Notes: generated from the letters alone by a model not told the origin. Numbered from the stretch's first letter, positions 23,839 through 34,074 are shown. The stretch: DNA of 64,000 nt from Chitinophaga polysaccharea (GCF_902150045.1 NZ_CABFVU010000002.1:856001-920000), one strand, 5' to 3'. Made by a program: numbers and translations.

Positions 23839-26163
23839 ATGAGAAAACAACTTTATCTCGCCGGGGTTTTGTGCTGCAGCGCATTGCTGCTGAAGGCGCA
23901 GAGCAATCCCGGATCCAATCATGGCAACCGTTTTGAGCAGCTGGGCGCCATGTTACAAACACCTAATATGTACCGCTCCGCGTCCGGCGCTCCCGGGCCC
24001 AAATACTGGCAGCAACGGGCTGATTATGATATAGAAGCGCAGCTGGACGATGAACAGCAGAAACTTACCGGCGCGGAAACCATTACCTACTTTAATAATT
24101 CGCCCGATCCGCTTAGCTACCTGTGGTTGCAGCTGGACGAGAATGAGCACGACCCCAAAAGCGACAACCAGCAATTCGATGAAAGCCGCATGTCTGATAA
24201 AATGACGATGGCTACACTGAACAGGATCCTTCCTCCGGTGAAAGACCTGGGCGTAAAGATTGTAAAGCTGACAGACGCCGATGGTAAAGCGTTGCCTTAT
24301 ACGGTTAACCAGACCATGCTCCGCATAGATCTGCCAAAACCATTGATGCCAGGTGAAAAGTTCCGGTTCAGGGTATCGTGGTGGTATAATATCTCCGACC
24401 GTATGACTATCGGCGGCCGCGGTGGTTATGAATATTTCCCGGAAGATAAAAACTACCTGTACACTATTTCACAGTGGTACCCGCGACTGGCAGTATATTC
24501 CGACTTTCAGGGCTGGCAGAATAAACAGTTTACCGGCAGGGGGGAATTTGCCCTTACATTCGGCAATTTTCGTGTGCGCATGACCGTTCCCGCTGATCAT
24601 ATTGTTGGCGCTACCGGCGAATGCCAGAACTACAAGGAAGTGCTCACACCGGCGCAGTACCAGCGCTGGCAACAGGCGCAAAACAGCAGCGAACCGGTGG
24701 AAGTGGTAAATCTCGATGAGGTGAAAAAAGCTATGCAGGGCCATTCCGGTAAAACAAATACCTGGGTATACGAAGCACAGAACGTACGCGATTTCGCCTG
24801 GGTCTCGTCCCGCCGCATTGTATGGGATGCGATGGCAGCTAACGTGGAAGGCAGTAAGGTAATGGCCATGTCGTACTACGGCCCGGAAGCCTACCCGCTG
24901 TATCGCCGGTATTCCTCGAAAGTAGTGGCGCATACGCTTAAGTCCTATTCCAAACATACTATTCCATATCCTTACCCGGTAGCCATTTCCGTGGAAGCCG
25001 CCAACGGAATGGAATATCCCATGATCTGCTTTAACTACGGCCGCGCCGATAAAGACGGTACCTACAGCGAAGCGACAAAGAACGGTATGATAGGAGTGAT
25101 CACCCATGAAGTGGGACACAACTTCTTCCCTATGATCGTGAACTCCGATGAAAGACAGTGGACCTGGATGGATGAAGGGCTCAATACTTTCTGCCAGTTT
25201 ATGGCGGAACAGGAATGGGACAGCAACTTTCCTTCCGGCCGCGGCCCTGCCCATAAGATCGTGGATTATATGAAGATGCCGAAAGATCAGCTGGAACCTA
25301 TCATGACCAACTCGGAGAATATTGTGCAGTTTGGGCCGAATGCTTATGCAAAGCCGGCAACAGGACTGAATATTCTGAGAGAAACCATCATGGGGCGCGA
25401 CCTGTTTGATTTTGCTTTCCGTGAATACGCCCGCCGCTGGGCATTCAAACACCCCACACCGGCCGATTTCTTCCGTACCATGGAAGATGCCTCTGCTGTA
25501 GACCTGGACTGGTTCTGGCGCGGATGGTTCTTTGGGATTGAACCGGTAGATATCTCTATCGACAGCGTAAAATGGTATCGCATGGATGGGAAGAACCCGG
25601 AAGAAACTGCCAGGAACGAACAGGCTACCTATGAGAAAAATATGGACCATATAGCCAGGCAGCGCAACAAAGCCGCCGGCGTGAAATTCGCGGTAGACCA
25701 GGATACCAGCCTGCAGGATTTCTACAGCAAATGGAACCGCTTCGGGGTAAGACAGGAAGATAAAGCCGCCTACAACCAGTTTTACAATGGGCTGAGTAAA
25801 GAAGAAAAAGCGCTGTATGATAGTAAGAAGAATTTCTACCAGCTTACATTTTCCAATAAAGGTGGACTGGTAATGCCCCTTATTATTGAATGGACCTTTG
25901 CAGATGGCACAAAAGAAACCGACCGTATTTCTGCCTATATCTGGCGCAAGAATGAAAATGAAGTAACAAAAGTGTTTGCGAAAGATAAACAGGCGGTAGC
26001 TGTGAGGCTGGACCCACTGCGCGAAACAGCCGATATAGACGAAAGCAATAACAGCTGGCCACGGGAGGCTGCGGCTTCCAGGTTTGAGCTGTTTAAGTCA
26101 ACCGGGGGCGTACGGGGCGCTTCCAGCGGCGATAACCCGATGAAGAAAGCCAGTATAAAATAA
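23839..26163 (+). CDS. M1 family zinc metallopeptidase, exported
   Basis: 774 residues from the ATG at 23839. A longer in-frame reading from 23692 runs through the HupE gene and is rejected because this ATG opens a proper signal peptide (MRKQLYLAGVLCCSALLLKAQ). Zinc site: HEVGH at 423-427 with the third ligand Glu446 in WMDEG, giving the M1 spacing HExxH-x18-E. The substrate motif NGMEYP stands in for GxMEN. It should be a periplasmic or outer-membrane aminopeptidase. It ends before a strong terminator at 26185. Confidence 0.93.
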   Translation: MRKQLYLAGVLCCSALLLKAQSNPGSNHGNRFEQLGAMLQTPNMYRSASGAPGPKYWQQRADYDIEAQLDDEQQKLTGAETITYFNNSPDPLSYLWLQLDENEHDPKSDNQQFDESRMSDKMTMATLNRILPPVKDLGVKIVKLTDADGKALPYTVNQTMLRIDLPKPLMPGEKFRFRVSWWYNISDRMTIGGRGGYEYFPEDKNYLYTISQWYPRLAVYSDFQGWQNKQFTGRGEFALTFGNFRVRMTVPADHIVGATGECQNYKEVLTPAQYQRWQQAQNSSEPVEVVNLDEVKKAMQGHSGKTNTWVYEAQNVRDFAWVSSRRIVWDAMAANVEGSKVMAMSYYGPEAYPLYRRYSSKVVAHTLKSYSKHTIPYPYPVAISVEAANGMEYPMICFNYGRADKDGTYSEATKNGMIGVITHEVGHNFFPMIVNSDERQWTWMDEGLNTFCQFMAEQEWDSNFPSGRGPAHKIVDYMKMPKDQLEPIMTNSENIVQFGPNAYAKPATGLNILRETIMGRDLFDFAFREYARRWAFKHPTPADFFRTMEDASAVDLDWFWRGWFFGIEPVDISIDSVKWYRMDGKNPEETARNEQATYEKNMDHIARQRNKAAGVKFAVDQDTSLQDFYSKWNRFGVRQEDKAAYNQFYNGLSKEEKALYDSKKNFYQLTFSNKGGLVMPLIIEWTFADGTKETDRISAYIWRKNENEVTKVFAKDKQAVAVRLDPLRETADIDESNNSWPREAAASRFELFKSTGGVRGASSGDNPMKKASIK

Positions 26164-26184
26164 ACAAGCTATTTTATATTTTGT

Positions 26185-26223
26185 GGCGGCTATCATTATA
26201 GTATGATAGCCGCCTTATTTTTT
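26185..26223 (+). terminator. Rho-independent terminator after the M1 peptidase
   Basis: Perfect 11-bp stem GGCGGCTATCA / TGATAGCCGCC with an 8-base loop, followed by TTATTTTTT. It lies 21 bases past the peptidase stop. Confidence 0.88.
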
Positions 26224-26246
26224 AAGATGCTTTAAAAGCCAGAGTA

Positions 26247-27059
26247 ATGAAAGCAATAGCCCATTTCTTATTATTGATATGCCTGGCGCAAACGGCCAGG
26301 GCAGCGGATGTGGATACCGTATCTATTCTCAGCGCAAAAATGAAGCGCGCCTACAAATGTGTGGTCATTACGCCCGCCACCTATAAAAACGGTACGCAGC
26401 GGTACCCGGTAGTATACCTGCTGCACGGCGCCGGTGGTAATTTCGCCAACTGGGTGACCAATGTGCCGGTTATCAAGGAACTGGCGGATGCCTACCAGTG
26501 CATGATCGTATGCCCCGATGGCGCAGTAACCAGCTGGTATTTTGACAGCCCGGTAGATAGCTCTATGCGTTTTGAAACCTATGTATCAAAGGAAATTCCG
26601 CAATATATAGATCAGCACTATCAAACCCTGCCAGAGCCCGCTCACCGTGCCATTGCCGGCCTGAGCATGGGCGGCCACGGTGCGCTGTTCCTTGCCATCC
26701 GCCACCAGGATATGTTTGGCGCTGCCGGCAGCATGAGCGGCGGCGTGGATTTCCGGCCCTTCCCGAAGAACTGGGATATTAAAAAACGTCTCGGTGATCC
26801 CGGAAAGGATGGGGCTAACTGGTACGACTATACGGTAATTAAGCAGGTAGACAGCCTGAAGTCCGGCGCTTTATCGCTGATCATCGATTGCGGGGTGAAA
26901 GACTTTTTTATTGATGTAAACCGGGATCTTCATAAAAAATTATTGCTGACAGGTATCGATCACGATTATATAGAGCGTCCCGGGGAGCATAACTGGAACT
27001 ACTGGGCAAATGCGGTGAAATACCAATTGCTGTTTTTCCACCAGTTTTTTCAAAAGTAA
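26247..27059 (+). CDS. Secreted esterase (esterase D / feruloyl-esterase-like alpha/beta hydrolase)
   Basis: 270 residues with a signal peptide (cleavage near ARA/A). Alpha/beta-hydrolase features: oxyanion region YLLHGAGGN, nucleophile elbow AGLSMGG with Ser140, candidate acid Asp214 or Asp219 in DCGVKD, and His248 in GEHNW. This is the putative-esterase family that includes S-formylglutathione hydrolase, mycolyltransferases and acetyl-xylan or feruloyl esterases. Being exported, a carbohydrate-ester substrate is most likely. Monocistronic: a terminator lies before it and a palindromic element and terminator after it. Confidence 0.88.
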   Translation: MKAIAHFLLLICLAQTARAADVDTVSILSAKMKRAYKCVVITPATYKNGTQRYPVVYLLHGAGGNFANWVTNVPVIKELADAYQCMIVCPDGAVTSWYFDSPVDSSMRFETYVSKEIPQYIDQHYQTLPEPAHRAIAGLSMGGHGALFLAIRHQDMFGAAGSMSGGVDFRPFPKNWDIKKRLGDPGKDGANWYDYTVIKQVDSLKSGALSLIIDCGVKDFFIDVNRDLHKKLLLTGIDHDYIERPGEHNWNYWANAVKYQLLFFHQFFQK

Positions 27060-27063
27060 AAGA

Positions 27064-27267
27064 GCGGATGTTGTCTGGCTCAGGATTTAGATGATTACGC
27101 TGATTACACAGATTTTTTTAAAGAAAACAGATCTTTTAAAATTGATAAGAACAAATAGGGAGATAGCAGCGGAATGCGCTTTTATCTCCCTAGTCTATAA
27201 AAAAAACTAAAAGGTAAATCAATGTAATCAGCGTAATCATCTAAATCCTGAGTCAGACAAAATCCGC
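27064..27267. repeat. 204-bp palindromic element with 45-bp terminal inverted repeats
   Basis: Left arm 27064-27108 (GCGGATGTTGTCTGGCTCAG...) and right arm 27223-27267 are inverted copies matching at 43 of 45 positions. Between them is a second hairpin, TAGGGAGATA (27156-27165) with TATCTCCCTA (27183-27192) and an inner AGCG/CGCT stem. There is no ORF inside. A diverged single arm recurs at 51636-51677, so this is a dispersed family. It resembles a miniature inverted-repeat element or a pair of REP-type units. No target-site duplication is obvious. Confidence 0.8.
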
Positions 27268-27274
27268 AAAGAAT

Positions 27275-27303
27275 GCCGGTCCTCAACAGAACCGGCCTTT
27301 TTT
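27275..27303 (+). terminator. Rho-independent terminator
   Basis: Stem GCCGGT / ACCGGC (27275-27280, 27291-27296) followed by a run of T. It would end transcription of the esterase before the convergent SusD gene. Confidence 0.75.
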
Positions 27304-27335
27304 ATGCACGCGATTCAAAATAAGAATGTCTGTTT

Positions 27336-28937
27336 TTATTTTTTAGGATCCCACCACAGGTGCGTACCGCCCACATCTTTGGGCTCACTCAGCGTGGCAA
27401 CCGCTTTGGTAACACCTGCGCCGTTGGTAGAGTATTCATTACTCGGGAATGGGGCTCTGCGAACAAAATCAGTAGTGCTTACTTTTCCACCACTGTTGTT
27501 CACAACAACCGGGAACAGTTTCGGATAACCGGTGCGGCGGAATTCACTCCATGCCTCCTGTCCTTCAGGGAAATTAGCGATCCATTTCTGGGTAATGATA
27601 CGTTCCAGTTTCCTGTCGAAGTTGGCGCCTTCATCCCATTTGATGGTGATGGTGCTCAGGTACTGCGAACCTTTTTTAATATCATTCTGGCCGGCTGTCA
27701 TTGCTTTGGGATCAATGTATTCAGCAGGCAGGGAAGTGGCATTGTTATAATAAGTGCCGGCGCTGCCCAGTGAATATTGATTAAAGGATGTTTGTATACC
27801 GGTTTCATAATTGGTTTGTGCGTTACCTGCACCGGCCCATCCGCGGATAGCCGCTTCTGCTTTCAGGAACCAGGCTTCAGCAGCCGTTACCAGTTGCAAT
27901 TTGCCAGGCAGGTCTGCCAGCTTGGAATAATCAGCATAGCGCGCTTTACCATCAATATTGATACCATTGCGGATACCGATGTATTTATCTTTTACAACAG
28001 GATCTACTGCCTTCTTAAAGTATAAAGGAAGGCGGGGATCATTGTACCCGCCGAGGTAAGTGCCCATTGGCGCCCCCATCAGGATATCGCCCCAGGAACC
28101 GCAGATGGTGTTCAACGGATGGGTGGTGGTACCAATATCCACGGTGAAGTTATCTTTATAGGTTTGCAGTAATCCGCCTGCATTGGCCAGGGCGGCTTCC
28201 CCTTCCAGTTTGGCTTTGGCTGCATCTACGTTTACAATGCGTAAGGCAAGCCTCAAACGCAGTGTGTTGGCAAATTGTAGCCATTGTTTGTAGTTGCCGC
28301 CGTATACAAGATCTGATTTTGTGAACAACGCTGTAGAAGGCTTATCTGCCAGCGGCGTAAGGATATCGATCGCTGTTTTCAGCTCTTCAAAAAAAGTATA
28401 ATACACATCCTTCTGGCTGTCGTAATCGATAGAACCATCTGCATTCGGTGTATTGTATTTGCTGTAGATGATAGGGCCGAAGATATCGGAGGTGCGGTGC
28501 ATGGCTTCCACCTTAATGATGAGCGACATGGCATAGCTGTCCGGTACTTTGCCTTTTGTGAAACCGGCCACTTTGAAGCAGGGGTTCATTACATTCGTAT
28601 AGCCGGTACTGAAAGTGGTGTTGATCCAGCCATCCACGAAGCTGTAGGTGATGTTGTTGATATTGCCGCCAAAAGGTGTGGGCGACATCATATAACCACT
28701 GTAAATATCGCTCAGCAGGTTTTGCTGCAGCTGGAAAGTGGGAGCCGGCTGATACAGGTAAATACTGCGTTGCGCCTGTTGCAGCAAGGCCGGAACCAGT
28801 GCGAAATCGGCTGCCAGTTCATCGTCGGTGGAACCGTAGGGATTTTTATTGATGTCTTCAAAGTTTTTGGTACAGCTGCTGAAGCATAGCGTGGCTGCCA
28901 TAGCCAGACCTGCTATTTTGAATATTTTATAATTCAT
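27336..28937 (-). CDS. SusD/RagB-family outer-membrane lipoprotein (pair 1)
   Basis: 533 residues. Lipoprotein signal with lipobox FSSC (lipidated Cys22), then TKNFEDINKNPYGSTDDEL, typical of the SusD-like_2 branch. It is the surface nutrient-binding partner of the SusC at 28967, whose stop lies 29 bases upstream of this start. It is clearly paralogous to the SusD at 32497: shared SGYMM-PTPF-GNINN, VEAMHR-SDI-GP and EAWSEFRRTGYPKLFPVV. The ligand is unknown; no glycoside hydrolase is adjacent, so peptides or another polymer are as likely as a glycan. Confidence 0.93.
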   Translation of the reverse strand: MNYKIFKIAGLAMAATLCFSSCTKNFEDINKNPYGSTDDELAADFALVPALLQQAQRSIYLYQPAPTFQLQQNLLSDIYSGYMMSPTPFGGNINNITYSFVDGWINTTFSTGYTNVMNPCFKVAGFTKGKVPDSYAMSLIIKVEAMHRTSDIFGPIIYSKYNTPNADGSIDYDSQKDVYYTFFEELKTAIDILTPLADKPSTALFTKSDLVYGGNYKQWLQFANTLRLRLALRIVNVDAAKAKLEGEAALANAGGLLQTYKDNFTVDIGTTTHPLNTICGSWGDILMGAPMGTYLGGYNDPRLPLYFKKAVDPVVKDKYIGIRNGINIDGKARYADYSKLADLPGKLQLVTAAEAWFLKAEAAIRGWAGAGNAQTNYETGIQTSFNQYSLGSAGTYYNNATSLPAEYIDPKAMTAGQNDIKKGSQYLSTITIKWDEGANFDRKLERIITQKWIANFPEGQEAWSEFRRTGYPKLFPVVVNNSGGKVSTTDFVRRAPFPSNEYSTNGAGVTKAVATLSEPKDVGGTHLWWDPKK

Positions 28938-28966
28938 AGCTCTTGTTTTTGTTGTTCTTAATCAGG

Positions 28967-31900
28967 TTAAAATGCACATTTCAGGTTCAGTCCAAAGCTG
29001 CGGGTAGATGGTAAACCAAATACATCCACACCTTGTACACCATTGCCGGTGCTCATGCTCAGTTCGGGATCATAAGGCGCTTTTTTAGTGATGAAGAACA
29101 GGTTACGTCCTACCAGTCCAAGCTTCATATCTTTGAAGAATCCTGGTTTCAATGCAAAACCATAGCTGATGGATAATTCCCTTAAGCGGATGTTGGTAGC
29201 ATCATACATATAGAATTCAGTGATGCCTGCACGGCCGCCAATACCCTGGTAGTACAGGTCTGCCGGTATTTTGCCGGTGTAGGCCTTGCCGCTGGCGTAC
29301 ACAGCGGGAACATCCACGCCGCCGTTATTACGTGCGTCTGCAGTTGCTTTTGATACGCCGTACTGGTCCATCATCGCCTGGGTAATGCTCATTACCTTAC
29401 CGCCAAAGCGGCCATCCACAAGGATGTTCACATTGAATTTTTTCCAGTTGATGGAGTTGTTCCATCCCAGCAGGAAATCCGGCGTAGGGTTGCCCAGGTA
29501 TTCCAGTTTGCCGTCTTTTGCTTTGGGCTTGCCGGTTTCATCATCTATTACCAGCGCACCGCTTTCATTGCGTAAGGCTTTCTTTCCGTAGATGTCGCCA
29601 TAGGCGCTGCCTTCATGAAGTACTAACGCATATGTATTAACGTTGTCTCCTTTTGGCGTGATGGTATAATCCCCGTTCAGCTGCGGTGCCAGTTTGATCA
29701 GTTTGTTCCGGTTACGGGTAAAGTTGAAGCCGGTGTTCCAGCCTACGTTCTTTTGCTTGATCACCTGGTATCCCAGTGTGGCTTCAATACCGGTATTCTG
29801 TACATCGCCTGCATTCAGGTAAGCATTAGGATACAGGTAGCCTACGGATACAGGGAAATCGAAGTACTGGTTTTTGGTGTGGGAGTTGTACCAGGTAACA
29901 TCCAGGTTGAGGCGATTATCGAAGAACCTCCACTCGGTACCAATTTCAACGGAAGTAGTGATCTCTGGCTTCAGCGCGATACCGCCAAAAGGACCGGCAA
30001 TATTGGATATCAGCGTTCCTGAAATCACCTGGTTGGTTGGTCTTGTTACAAACTGGTCCACATCATTACCCACTTTCGCATAGGAAGCGCGGATCTTTGA
30101 ATAGGTGATGGAAGAAGGCATCTTGAATACATCGCTGAGAATGGTATTTAAACCGGCGGAGTAATAGAGGTATCCTTTCTTCATGGAAGGAGTATAAGCC
30201 AGGGTGGACGACCAGTCGTTACGGGCGGTCAGGTCCAGGAATACTTTTTCGCTCAGGTTTATGCCGGCGGTTGCAAACACAGACTGGGTCTGCCTCCTGG
30301 CGCCGGTGGGCGTTAATTTCGCTGCAGGGCTCAGTTTCAGGTTACCGATGTGGAATACATTCGCAAATGCAAGATCGCCGTCTTTGGAATCTATAAAGGT
30401 GCGGTCCTGTTTCAGATCATTGATACTGGTACCGGCAGTAAAATTGAATCCCAGTTTATCAGATAATTTCCTGTTACCGGATACCAGCAGGTCGCCATAG
30501 TATTGCGTACTGGTAAGGTAATCGTATGTATAACGGCCGTTGGCATCAGCGATGGTTGTTTGTGTACCTGCGTTTGCTTTCAGTTCATACTTGTCCCATG
30601 CTTTGTTGGCGTTACCACGTACCTGTACATTTAACCAGTCGTTGATAGCATACCGCAGGCTCAGTGAAGCAATGAGATTATCTTTCCTGTTTTCGGTAAC
30701 GTTCCTGTTCAATATCCAGTATGGGTTCTGCTGGAAGTCTTCCCCCGCCTGGCCTTTATCATAGTTGATATTCCACCAGTTCTGCATGTTCACGTTACGC
30801 ATGGTGGAGAAGTACTCATAGTTGTTTTTGTAACTTTCAAAATCCAGTCCCCTGGGGAAAATGTATAAACCGGTAAGCGGGTTATAATACAAACCGGAAG
30901 TAGGGCGGTTATGCGCATTTTGTGTAGTCATCTGTACATTTGCGTCGGCAGTCAGTTTGTCGTTCAGGAAAGTACCTGTTTCCCTGAAATTGAGCGTGTG
31001 CTGGCCATACTTTGTGGTAGGCATGATGCCCTTATTCGTGGTGTTGGAATAAGAGAAGTAGGTTTGCGCTTTTTCTGTACCGCCGGCTATGTTTACAGAA
31101 TTGATCCAGGTAGTGCCTGTCCGGAAGAAATCTTTCACAATTTCCCGGCTGCTGCCTGCTTTGCCCCAGCTGTCGATCGTACCTGCGCCTGTTTGAAGAT
31201 AGGAGTTTTGTGATTCGGGGAGATAAGCGAGCCTGTCGATCGTGAAGTTGGAGGAGAAGTTCACCTTAGCCTGACCTATCTTTCCTTTTTTCGTGGTAAT
31301 GATAATCACCCCGTTACCGGCCTGGCTGCCATACAATGCAGATGCGGAAGCGCCTTTCAGTACGTTGATGCTTTCAATATCATCCGGGTTGATGGTGCTT
31401 AGAATATCGCCTCCGTCACGGCCGCCGGAAGATGCGCCGGATGCCTGTCCCCACAGGTCGCCGGGTTGTGCGCTGGTGAAGTTGGCAATAGGTACTCCAT
31501 CTACTACATACAGGGGCTGGTTTTCACGGATAGATTTTTGTCCGCGTAATATCACCCTGGCAGAACCGCCCACACCGGAAGCGCTGCGGTTGATCTGTAA
31601 ACCGGATACTCTGCCGGATAAGCTATTGATAACGTTTGTTTCTTTTACATTGGTAAGATCTTCTCCTTTTACCTGTTGGGTAGAGTAGGTGAGGTCTTTT
31701 GCTTTACGTTGTATACCGAGTGCGGTAACTACCAGTTCATTAAGTCCTTTTACATTGTCTTCCAATGTAACATTCACGGTGGCGTTGCTGCCAACGCTGC
31801 TTTCTTTCACAGCGAATCCAACATAGCTGAAAACAAGCACATCACCGGTTTTAGCATTGATATGATATTTACCTTCTGCACTTGTTTGTGTGCCTTTGGA

Positions 31901-32116
31901 GGCGCCTTTGATTTGTACAGTAACACCGGGAAGCGGGTTGCCTTTGCTGTCCTTTACGGTGCCACTGATTTCTTTTTCCTGGAAAGTGCTACGGAATGAA
32001 GATGCGGGCGACCATGCATAGCCGGCGGCCTTCGCATATGCACTGTCGGCTAATATGGAAGTGAGGGCCAGACCGGTCATAGCGCACACTTTCATAAGGC
32101 GTAGGTTTTTTTTCAT
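28967..32116 (-). CDS. SusC/RagA-family TonB-linked outer-membrane transporter (pair 1)
   Basis: 1049 residues. After a signal peptide comes a CarboxypepD_reg-like domain (ISGTVKDSKGNPLPGVTVQIKG, about residues 50-125), then the plug with NELVVTALGIQRK and LYVVDGVPI, then a C-terminal beta-barrel ending in Phe. It imports ligand captured by SusD. Unlike its paralogue at 34086 it has no STN domain, so it should not signal to the FecR/sigma pair. It is the fifth gene in a leftward series beginning with the ECF sigma gene, but a 380-base gap separates it from the preceding SusD, so it may have its own promoter. Confidence 0.93.
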   Translation of the reverse strand: MKKNLRLMKVCAMTGLALTSILADSAYAKAAGYAWSPASSFRSTFQEKEISGTVKDSKGNPLPGVTVQIKGASKGTQTSAEGKYHINAKTGDVLVFSYVGFAVKESSVGSNATVNVTLEDNVKGLNELVVTALGIQRKAKDLTYSTQQVKGEDLTNVKETNVINSLSGRVSGLQINRSASGVGGSARVILRGQKSIRENQPLYVVDGVPIANFTSAQPGDLWGQASGASSGGRDGGDILSTINPDDIESINVLKGASASALYGSQAGNGVIIITTKKGKIGQAKVNFSSNFTIDRLAYLPESQNSYLQTGAGTIDSWGKAGSSREIVKDFFRTGTTWINSVNIAGGTEKAQTYFSYSNTTNKGIMPTTKYGQHTLNFRETGTFLNDKLTADANVQMTTQNAHNRPTSGLYYNPLTGLYIFPRGLDFESYKNNYEYFSTMRNVNMQNWWNINYDKGQAGEDFQQNPYWILNRNVTENRKDNLIASLSLRYAINDWLNVQVRGNANKAWDKYELKANAGTQTTIADANGRYTYDYLTSTQYYGDLLVSGNRKLSDKLGFNFTAGTSINDLKQDRTFIDSKDGDLAFANVFHIGNLKLSPAAKLTPTGARRQTQSVFATAGINLSEKVFLDLTARNDWSSTLAYTPSMKKGYLYYSAGLNTILSDVFKMPSSITYSKIRASYAKVGNDVDQFVTRPTNQVISGTLISNIAGPFGGIALKPEITTSVEIGTEWRFFDNRLNLDVTWYNSHTKNQYFDFPVSVGYLYPNAYLNAGDVQNTGIEATLGYQVIKQKNVGWNTGFNFTRNRNKLIKLAPQLNGDYTITPKGDNVNTYALVLHEGSAYGDIYGKKALRNESGALVIDDETGKPKAKDGKLEYLGNPTPDFLLGWNNSINWKKFNVNILVDGRFGGKVMSITQAMMDQYGVSKATADARNNGGVDVPAVYASGKAYTGKIPADLYYQGIGGRAGITEFYMYDATNIRLRELSISYGFALKPGFFKDMKLGLVGRNLFFITKKAPYDPELSMSTGNGVQGVDVFGLPSTRSFGLNLKCAF

Positions 32117-32399
32117 ACTTGCCTTTTTATTTGGTTAATAAATGGGATTTATATTGTTGATTTAAACTGTTCATTTTTTGCGTGCTTTTAGAAAATGAAT
32201 ACCCGTTAGCATGGCGCGCACCATCCTTTAGCGGTTGTTTTCCCCCGCGTTATATGCAATACCGGCCCATAGGAGCGTGCAAAGCCTCATTGCCTATCGC
32301 AATGTGTTGAACCGGGTTGAGCAAAGCAGTGTTGTTGTGATGTGTTTCCCTTACATGAAATATGTTTTTGATAACGCCTGCCTGTTACAGGTTACATAG

Positions 32400-32428
32400 C
32401 CTGAAGCGCTCAAATGCGGCGCTTCAGG
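32400..32428. terminator. Hairpin in the 380-bp gap between two susCD pairs
   Basis: Perfect 10-bp stem CCTGAAGCGC / GCGCTTCAGG with a 9-base loop, 68 bases downstream of the SusD2 stop. It lacks a T-run on the minus strand, so it is either a weak terminator or an mRNA stabiliser that separates the two pairs. The rest of 32117-32496 should hold the promoter of SusC1, but I see no exact TAnnTTTG box. Confidence 0.5.
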
Positions 32429-32496
32429 AAAGGAGTCGTGCGGAGTTATTTTTAGTACTATCCTGTTTTAAATTATTTTTATTTTTTGGGGAGATG

Positions 32497-34074
32497 TTAA
32501 CGGAGATCCCACCAGAGCGGGGTTCCGCCGGTGTCAGGGCCTCTGAGCGTGGCTATGGCACGGGCAACCGCCTTGGGGTTGGTAACAAGTTCTATCTGTG
32601 GCATAGGCAGGCGCCGGATAAATTTTTCAGTAGAAATAGTATTACCGCTGTTATTGATCACTACAGGAAATAATTTCGGATAACCGGTGCGGCGGAATTC
32701 ACTCCAGGCTTCCTGCCCTTCGGGAAACATGGCGATCCATTTTTGTGTGATAATGCGTTCCAGTTTCCGTTGTAATGGCGCATCTTCTTCCCATTTGATG
32801 GTAATGGTGCTTAAGTGGGGATCACCTTCCGGCACGTTGTTATCGCTGTTCTGCGGATCAATATAGGGATGAGGTTTATCCACGCTATTGTTCATATATG
32901 CATTGACGTTAGGAATGCCGTACTGATTAAAAGAGGTACTGATACCGGCGGCATAGTTGGTAGCGGCATTCCCGGCGCCTTTCCATCCGTATAGCGCTGC
33001 TTCAGCTTTCAGGAACCAGGCTTCCGCTGCCGTCATGAACAGGATCCTGTTGTCAAATTTCACCAGCTGTGAAAAACCGCTGTATTCTTCCTTGGCGGCA
33101 ATCCTGATACCGTTGCGTATGCCATGATAAATATTTACCCCATCGTCTGTAGGAACAAAATAATGAGCCAGCCGCGGATCTTTATACCCGGTTAATATTG
33201 ATTCCATAGGAGCGCTCATCCTCAGATCGGCCCAGGTGTAGCACATGATATTCAGCGGATGTGTAACCGGCGATATATTCACTGCAAAATTATCTGCGGG
33301 CAGGGTGAGCAATCCGAGTGGATGGCTCAATGCAGCTTCTCCTTCTTCCTTTGCTTTCTTCGGATCAATCCCCGAAATACGGATGGCCAGCCGTAAACGC
33401 AGTGTGTTGGCAAATTTTACCCACTGGGTATAATCGCCTTTGTATACAAGGTCGAATGTGGCGAAACGTTGGGGAAAGCCGCTGCTGATAAAACCGGTGA
33501 GTGTGTCTATCGCTTCACCCAGGTCTTTAAAAAAAGCATAGTAGGCTTCCTGTTGTGAATCATAATCAATGCCCATTTCTTCATTCAGTATGCCATACTT
33601 TGTATAAATAACGGGCCCGTAAATATCGCTGATGCGATGCATGGCTTCCACCCTGATGATCTGTGCCCATGCATAGAAATCAGCGTAATGTCCTTTGGCT
33701 TTGGATTGTGCAAAGTCGCAGGTTTTCATCACATTGCTGTAGGTAACCTGCCAGGGTTTATTATTCCAGTAGTATAACAGGCCGTAGTTGGTATTGTTGA
33801 TATTGCCTTCAAAGGGAGTAGGCACCATCATATAGCCGGAAAAGACATCCGCATTGAGATTTTGCTGCAGCTGGGCGGTGGGGGGATCGTTATAAATGAG
33901 CAGGTTCAGCTGCGCCTGCGACAAAGGTTCTCCCATCAGCCGGTAATCGGCTTTCAGTTCCTCTTCTGTAAAGTCGAAAGGATTCTTGTTGATCTCATCA
34001 AATTTCTTCGTACATGCACTTGCCAGCATAATTGCCATAACAGCGAATAATGTGGTTGTTTTCCAGCTTTTCAT
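32497..34074 (-). CDS. SusD/RagB-family outer-membrane lipoprotein (pair 2)
   Basis: 525 residues with lipobox ASAC (lipidated Cys21) and TKKFDEINKNPFDFTEEEL, again the SusD-like_2 branch. It pairs with the STN-containing SusC at 34086 (11-base spacer). It is an evident paralogue of the SusD at 27336, matching along its whole length, so this region arose by duplication of a susCD unit. The two differ most in the surface-loop regions that would contact ligand. Confidence 0.93.
   Translation of the reverse strand: MKSWKTTTLFAVMAIMLASACTKKFDEINKNPFDFTEEELKADYRLMGEPLSQAQLNLLIYNDPPTAQLQQNLNADVFSGYMMVPTPFEGNINNTNYGLLYYWNNKPWQVTYSNVMKTCDFAQSKAKGHYADFYAWAQIIRVEAMHRISDIYGPVIYTKYGILNEEMGIDYDSQQEAYYAFFKDLGEAIDTLTGFISSGFPQRFATFDLVYKGDYTQWVKFANTLRLRLAIRISGIDPKKAKEEGEAALSHPLGLLTLPADNFAVNISPVTHPLNIMCYTWADLRMSAPMESILTGYKDPRLAHYFVPTDDGVNIYHGIRNGIRIAAKEEYSGFSQLVKFDNRILFMTAAEAWFLKAEAALYGWKGAGNAATNYAAGISTSFNQYGIPNVNAYMNNSVDKPHPYIDPQNSDNNVPEGDPHLSTITIKWEEDAPLQRKLERIITQKWIAMFPEGQEAWSEFRRTGYPKLFPVVINNSGNTISTEKFIRRLPMPQIELVTNPKAVARAIATLRGPDTGGTPLWWDLR

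Noticed and set aside
24469-25650. 393-codon open frame antisense to the M1 peptidase
   Set aside because: It mirrors the codon pattern of the peptidase gene, has no recognisable domain and no promoter.
27121-27223. CRISPR-like or gene content inside the palindromic element
   Set aside because: There is no repeated spacer unit and no open frame; only inverted repeats and an inner hairpin are present.
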